Source of the DNA: Bacteroidota bacterium
Lineage (GTDB): Bacteria > Bacteroidota > Bacteroidia > 2-12-FULL-35-15
Assembly (NCBI GenBank): GCA_021323165.1
Contig: JAJTCJ010000011.1
Coordinates: 1-37,870 of the forward strand
Direction of reading: 5' to 3'
Length of the DNA: 37,870 nucleotides
Both the position numbers and the translations under genes were made by a program. The stretch's first letter is position 1. Each line of letters starts with the position of its first letter. Positions 33,678-37,870 of this stretch are shown here, in pieces. The notes beneath the pieces are model-generated. The model ran no database searches, was not told where the DNA came from, and saw nothing but the letters and a program-made list of their open reading frames with translations.

Positions 33678-34273
33678 TTAATTTTTTTGTTCTTTCATCT
33701 TATCCAATAATAATTTCTCAATTACAGGTTGACCAGAATCTCTTGCGATCTCAGCAGCATTCTTCTTTTCATTATTTCTGATAGTTAGATCAGGCTTGTA
33801 TGTAAGCAGGAGCTTTAATACTTCGACATGACCTCTTTGAGCACAATACATAACCGGTGTCTCATTATCCTTGTCCACATTGTTGACATTAGCGCCTTTC
33901 TCCAATAGATATTTCACGTTCCGTTCCTTGCGGCAAACCGAATAGGTGTCCATCCGTGTTCGTCTTTAATATTTGGGTCTGCACCCGATTTCAATAATAA
34001 GGCTGTAATTTCAGTATATCCATCTTGTGCAGCGATGTCCAGGGAAGTAACTCCTTTTTTTGGATGAGCATTGACATTTGCCCCGTTCTTAATCAGTAAT
34101 TCAGCAATTGCTATATTGTTTTTTCCGCAAGCAACAAATAATGGATCGACACCATTCTCCTTTACCATGTTTACGTCAGCTCCTTTTTCAATCAGCCTGG
34201 TAACTTTTGCGAGATCTTCCTCTTCAATGCATAGGTGTAATTTTGCGGTTCGAAGTCGGTTTAAAACTAACAT
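33678..34273 (-). pseudogene. ankyrin-repeat gene interrupted by a frameshift at a GGAAC repeat
   Basis: Two overlapping frames on the minus strand encode one ankyrin protein: the upstream part ends ...WTPIRFAARNGT and the downstream part resumes with NVKYLLEKGANVN. Together they give about five to six ankyrin repeats of 33 residues without signal peptide. The break lies at GGAACGGAAC (33918-33927), two tandem copies of a pentamer. Adding two more copies (10 bases) restores the frame as ...ARNGTERNVKYLL and the exact 33-residue ankyrin spacing, so loss of two pentamers is the simplest explanation. An assembly or sequencing error cannot be excluded. An inverted repeat TAGCG-TTA-CGCTA overlaps the start. 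It lies 31 bases after the DUF4062-STAND gene. Confidence 0.75.
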
Positions 34274-34304
34274 AGCGTTACGCTAAGCTCAACGGGGAAA
34301 CAGC

Positions 34305-36965
34305 TTAATATTTTGAACCTTTTTCCAGTTTATCAAGTCGTTTCATTAATCCCATGTCGGGATTATTGTTGTTTAATATGTGTTTAGCTCTACACTTTTT
34401 AGCTAAGATTCTCAGTATTTGAACGTCCTCTATCTCAGTTGCTTTGAAATCAATATTGAAATTTAATACAGAAAGTGTATCTGAAAGGAAGAACGAATTT
34501 TTATCAAGGCTTACAATATAGTTATCTATCAACTCACGCCACTTTTTTGGTCTCTCAGCAATTATCAATATCATAAGCTGATGTTTAATCAAAGTATTTG
34601 TTTCGTTCTGCGCTTTATCAATTAAAAGTGGGCCCATTTTAACAGAGAATAAGTCATCTTTGAAAAACTTTACAATATTTGTTGGAATTGATAATAATAC
34701 TGCCATCCTTTTTTGAGCTGGGTCCTCAAATTTAAAATCCTCTTCCTCAAGGTGGAATTTAGCACCTTCAAAGGCAACATTTCCCTTATCTGCAAGTAAT
34801 GGAGATAAGACTATTAGAAGTTTATTAATTTCATTCCATCCCTGAGTTATTTTATCTAATAATTCTTTTTTTAGACTTGAATCATTCACGAAATCACTAT
34901 TTCTTAATGCTCTTGATGTTGCTGAAATTTGCCGCATTAAAACCAAAAAGGAATAGTCTCTCATTACAGAATTAATAACTTGGTTGTATGGTCTAATCTG
35001 ATTATAGTGCTTGTCTTCGTATTTATCTTTAACTTCATCTGGCAAGCCGGACGAAATTACATTTTCTCCAATTTTTGCCTCTTCTGTTTCTAGGGTTGGA
35101 ATATCAGGGGTCCAACTAATTGCTTTATATGGGTTTAGATCGTTCGGTATACTTACTTTAGTTCTTACTGTTTGAAGTGTTTCTTCCAAGTCCTTACCTA
35201 AAATAATAAGAGCATCTTCTTTATTTCTGCTTATTCCAGTATAAAATTCAATTATCTCAGGATAATCGATATATTTTTTGTCACGATATATGGTTTCACG
35301 AAATTCTTTATTCATGTCCATTCTCTGTGCTATAAAATAAAAAACCCAATATGAATTTTTAAAATAATTAATATCTGAGCTCTTCTTGCCAATTATAGAA
35401 TTATCTTTTAATGCATTTAGAAGATAATTTATATCTAATTCTATAAAATTGTCCAAACAGAACTTAGTAAGTTTTTCTTTAAAGTATTCATTAGTAAAGT
35501 CAAAATCATTTCTCAAGACTAAAAGCTCACATAAATACCCTAAAACAAAGCTACAGTCTTTTATGTCGGGCTTTTTGTCATGATATGTTGGTAGTTCATA
35601 ATCTTGAAAAATGCCATTTAGAATGGTTTCTAATAATTTAGTTCTATTAATAGGGCTATACTCATTTCCCATCTTCGAACTTGCCCTTAATATTGAAATG
35701 CAATTCTTAACTGTTCTATGCATATTCAAAGTTTCTAAGTCCTTAGTAACTTTGTTTAAAGTGGTTTCACTATCTTCAAGAAAGGATTTGGAGTTTGAAT
35801 ATGTTGTTACAACCTTTCTAACTTCATTTTGAGGTAAAGGGAGTAAATAATAAGAAGTGAACTCTCTTTTTATTTGAACTTTATCATCGTCATCTGATTT
35901 AAGAAAGAAGTTGTTATCTAATGTGTTAAAAATAATTAAGGGAGTGTTTTTGTATTCATCGCAGATGTTTTTTATCATTTGCATTACACCATGCTCTTCA
36001 AAACACACAGAATCTAACAAAATACAATCTATACTTTGGGTAGTTTTAAAATAATAGTTCTGAACTTCATTTTGGATATCCTTTACTATTTTATGCTTCT
36101 TGGTTTTCTTGGCATCAATATATACTAGAGTTTTTCCTGCTTTCCAGGCTTGCAATTTTAAAAAATGAGCTAACGAAGTAAGACCAAATTCTGAAGGGGC
36201 CTTAATGACGATACTATTTAGATTTTCAATAATAGAATTGATATCAATTCTATGTTCTTCATTTTTATTCGGATTAGCGGGAATCTCTCGCTTTGAGCTT
36301 ATGATTGGCTCTATCCAAACAGGACTTTGCTCATTATAGGTTTTAAGAGAGTCGTTTAAGTCATCTTCCAATTTTCTTAATACAAGATCTACCTCTTTAA
36401 TTTTTTCGTCTGGATTTTTAAGAGGGGAACTTTCAGAGATAAACAAATTTATTTTTTTTTCTAAAATTTTCTCGAAATCCTCTATGGATTCAAAGTCAAT
36501 GTAAATACCATTATCACTTATTCCTGCCTTAAATGTTTTTACTTTTTTATGTTGCTCCAATATCTCCTCTATTTTGGGATTGTTTAGATCAACATTTTCT
36601 TTACCGAAAAAAAATATAATTCTTGGCAATGATTCAATAGATTCTTTTTTGCGTTCAAGAGCATCATTAAATTCATGTTCAGTCCCACTTCCGGCTTTTT
36701 TGGTTGGGTGGCCAAATCGGTTTTTCATTATTCCAATAAATATGTCATATTTAGATTTTCTTACATATTCATCAATTAATTCTTGTCCATTTTGTCCCAT
36801 GTCTGGCAAAACGTCATATTCCCACATGAAGGTTTCAAAATTGACCCCAAGATGTTTTGCCAAACCATTATTTATTCGATCTAACACATTTTGACACGAT
36901 TCTCTTTCTTTTCCACAATCACCAGGTGATGAAATAAAGCATTTAAATATTTTTCTTGTTTCCAT
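34305..36965 (-). CDS. DUF4062-STAND ATPase-like protein, probable immune-type sensor
   Basis: A cytoplasmic protein of 886 residues. The N-terminal DUF4062 domain (about 5-175) shows KCFISSPGDCGKER, DVLPDMGQNGQELID and SGTEHEFNDAL. Residues about 240-400 form a STAND/AAA+-like NTPase: strand SIVIKAPSEFGLTSL at the P-loop position, Walker-B-like DCILLDS (about 313-319), sensor-like LIIFNTLDN, and the YYLLPLPQNEV end. A winged-helix-like part (about 440-555) and a helical C-terminus of unknown type follow. The P-loop is degenerate: Leu262 replaces the lysine of GK[ST] and Ala256 the first glycine, so nucleotide binding may be altered. DUF4062 also opens NACHT-WD40 proteins such as TEP1. An antiphage role is plausible but unproven. 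The gene is more AT-rich by eye than its neighbours, which hints at transfer. Confidence 0.75.
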   Translation of the reverse strand: METRKIFKCFISSPGDCGKERESCQNVLDRINNGLAKHLGVNFETFMWEYDVLPDMGQNGQELIDEYVRKSKYDIFIGIMKNRFGHPTKKAGSGTEHEFNDALERKKESIESLPRIIFFFGKENVDLNNPKIEEILEQHKKVKTFKAGISDNGIYIDFESIEDFEKILEKKINLFISESSPLKNPDEKIKEVDLVLRKLEDDLNDSLKTYNEQSPVWIEPIISSKREIPANPNKNEEHRIDINSIIENLNSIVIKAPSEFGLTSLAHFLKLQAWKAGKTLVYIDAKKTKKHKIVKDIQNEVQNYYFKTTQSIDCILLDSVCFEEHGVMQMIKNICDEYKNTPLIIFNTLDNNFFLKSDDDDKVQIKREFTSYYLLPLPQNEVRKVVTTYSNSKSFLEDSETTLNKVTKDLETLNMHRTVKNCISILRASSKMGNEYSPINRTKLLETILNGIFQDYELPTYHDKKPDIKDCSFVLGYLCELLVLRNDFDFTNEYFKEKLTKFCLDNFIELDINYLLNALKDNSIIGKKSSDINYFKNSYWVFYFIAQRMDMNKEFRETIYRDKKYIDYPEIIEFYTGISRNKEDALIILGKDLEETLQTVRTKVSIPNDLNPYKAISWTPDIPTLETEEAKIGENVISSGLPDEVKDKYEDKHYNQIRPYNQVINSVMRDYSFLVLMRQISATSRALRNSDFVNDSSLKKELLDKITQGWNEINKLLIVLSPLLADKGNVAFEGAKFHLEEEDFKFEDPAQKRMAVLLSIPTNIVKFFKDDLFSVKMGPLLIDKAQNETNTLIKHQLMILIIAERPKKWRELIDNYIVSLDKNSFFLSDTLSVLNFNIDFKATEIEDVQILRILAKKCRAKHILNNNNPDMGLMKRLDKLEKGSKY

Positions 36966-37051
36966 ATTTTTCTTTATTACTGTTTAAGTATAGTTATCTA
37001 ATTGAGGTGTTAGGGGAGAGAAGACCTAGATATGCCTTTAACGTTAGAATC

Positions 37052-37077
37052 AAAAACCCCCGCACATGCGAGGGTTT
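37052..37077 (-). terminator. Rho-independent terminator after the ribonucleotide reductase gene
   Basis: On the minus strand AAACCCTCGC pairs with GCGGGGGTTT, with one G-U pair and a four-base ATGT loop, followed by TT and then GATT. It lies 38 bases after the stop at 37115. Confidence 0.8.
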
Positions 37078-37114
37078 CCAATCTAATTATTCTGTGTATT
37101 TAGTATTCTATTAA

Positions 37115-37870
37115 TTATGATCCGCAAGCATCACAACCTTCTGGATTATCCAATGAACAAGTGATCTGTGCTGCTTTTTCTGCTTCTGCTTCAAGCAATG
37201 CCTGGCGCTCTGCACTCATTTGCTGCTGACGCTCCATGATCAATACATCTTCATTTCCTAATACTTCAGGTGTTTCTGTTTTTGCTTCTGCTTCAACAGT
37301 GAACTTAATTGCATCTGCTGCAGCTTTCGTACGTAAGTAGTACATTCCTGTTTTTAATCCTGCTTTCCATCCATAGAAATGCATAGAAGATAATTTCGCG
37401 AAGTTCGCATCCTGAACAAATAAGTTCAATGATTGTGACTGGCAGATATAAGCTCCACGGTCAGCAGCCATGTTGATGATCACCTTCTGAGAGATCTCCC
37501 AAACTGTTTTGTACAATGCTTTGATATTATCAGGAATTTCAGCGATGCCCTGAACAGATCCGTTTGCACCAATGATCTTGCTCTTTAATTTATCATTCCA
37601 GATTCCAAGTTTCACAAGGTCTTTCAATAAGTGCTTGTTCACGATGATGAACTCACCAGACAATACACGTCTTGAATAAATGTTTGAAGTGTATGGCTCG
37701 AAACATTCGTTGTTACCTAAGATCTGAGATGTAGAAGCTGTCGGCATCGGAGCTAATAACAATGAGTTACGCACACCATGCTTTTTCACTTCTTCTTTCA
37801 GGATGTTCCACTCCCAACGGTTTGATGGAGTTACTCCCCACATGTCGAACTGGAAAATTCCTTTTGATAC
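37115..37870 (-). CDS. nrdA: ribonucleoside-diphosphate reductase large subunit, C-terminal part (partial)
   Basis: Only the last 252 codons lie in the window; the frame remains open to the right edge. It is the C-terminal half of the class Ia large (alpha) subunit, which reduces ribonucleoside diphosphates to deoxyribonucleotides. Recognisable blocks are [10 protein letters not shown] at the edge, [24 protein letters not shown] spread over two strands (with the substrate and active-site loop), [17 protein letters not shown], and [19 protein letters not shown]. The end carries [11 protein letters not shown], the flexible tail with the CxxC pair that passes electrons from thioredoxin to the active site. 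It is a housekeeping gene and marks the right end as core chromosome. It ends at a clear terminator. Confidence 0.93.
   Translation of the reverse strand, partial: VSKGIFQFDMWGVTPSNRWEWNILKEEVKKHGVRNSLLLAPMPTASTSQILGNNECFEPYTSNIYSRRVLSGEFIIVNKHLLKDLVKLGIWNDKLKSKIIGANGSVQGIAEIPDNIKALYKTVWEISQKVIINMAADRGAYICQSQSLNLFVQDANFAKLSSMHFYGWKAGLKTGMYYLRTKAAADAIKFTVEAEAKTETPEVLGNEDVLIMERQQQMSAERQALLEAEAEKAAQITCSLDNPEGCDACGS

Noticed and set aside
33678..34273. Two separate small ankyrin genes
   Set aside because: The two frames are continuous in ankyrin spacing only if joined, and the downstream frame starts inside a repeat; a single broken gene explains both.
34284..34307. Inverted repeat TAAGCT...AGCTTA at the end of the STAND gene
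   Set aside because: Six-base stem with a 12-base loop and no T tail; may be chance.

Overview
The window looks like a chromosomal segment of a Bacteroidota (Bacteroidetes) bacterium. It is AT-rich and has few clear Shine-Dalgarno sites. Four large secreted proteins end in type A sorting domains of the type IX secretion system (T9SS). Several lipoproteins carry acidic residues just after the lipobox cysteine, and the families present (ELWxxDGT, delta-60, SBBP, SprB/PKD, DUF4382, lipocalin-like) are typical of that phylum. No rRNA, tRNA, IS element, integrase or CRISPR array was seen, and no stretch longer than about 300 bases lacks a gene.

Layout. Positions 86-2838: a lytic transglycosylase (MltF-like) convergent with a secreted protein of unknown function. 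3047-4317: two tandem secreted paralogues, each built of five 31-residue repeats. 4391-4856: a cysteine-rich pair on the minus strand, a DUF6660-like protein and a 32-residue mini-protein with six cysteines in its last 13 residues. 4957-6391: an OmpA-type lipoprotein and a lipocalin-like lipoprotein. 6458-9871: a prolyl oligopeptidase directly followed by a carboxypeptidase-regulatory/beta-propeller-like protein (TAA-ATG junction). 9891-14490: a Tat-exported DsrE-like protein, an ELWxxDGT T9SS substrate, an SRPBCC protein and a PKD/SprB T9SS substrate. 14639-18019: a small membrane protein, two convergent divergent paralogues of an unknown secreted family, and a LOG-family enzyme. 18205-26141: a stand-alone PAS protein, an RCC1 lipoprotein, an SBBP T9SS protein, two tandem DUF1801 proteins and a 1167-residue delta-60 T9SS protein. 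26369-31278: a DUF4382 lipoprotein, an ABM-fold protein, an SRAP (YedK/HMCES-like) protein, an M1 metallopeptidase lipoprotein, a DUF3592-like membrane protein and a TonB-C protein. 31388-36965: a rhomboid protease, a TPR protein, an ankyrin gene broken by a frameshift, and a DUF4062-STAND protein resembling NLR-type immune ATPases. The minus-strand gene for the ribonucleotide reductase large subunit enters from the right edge.

Most of the window is cell-envelope and surface biology: peptidoglycan remodelling, surface lipoproteins, secreted propeller and adhesin-like proteins, and periplasmic or surface peptidases. Paralogous pairs recur (31-residue repeat proteins, the 296/300-residue secreted pair, the DUF1801 pair), which points to local gene duplication. 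The best candidates for new biology are the 31-residue repeat pair, the cysteine-rich mini-protein with its DUF6660-like partner, and the DUF4062-STAND gene, which has a degenerate Walker A motif and lies next to a broken ankyrin gene.
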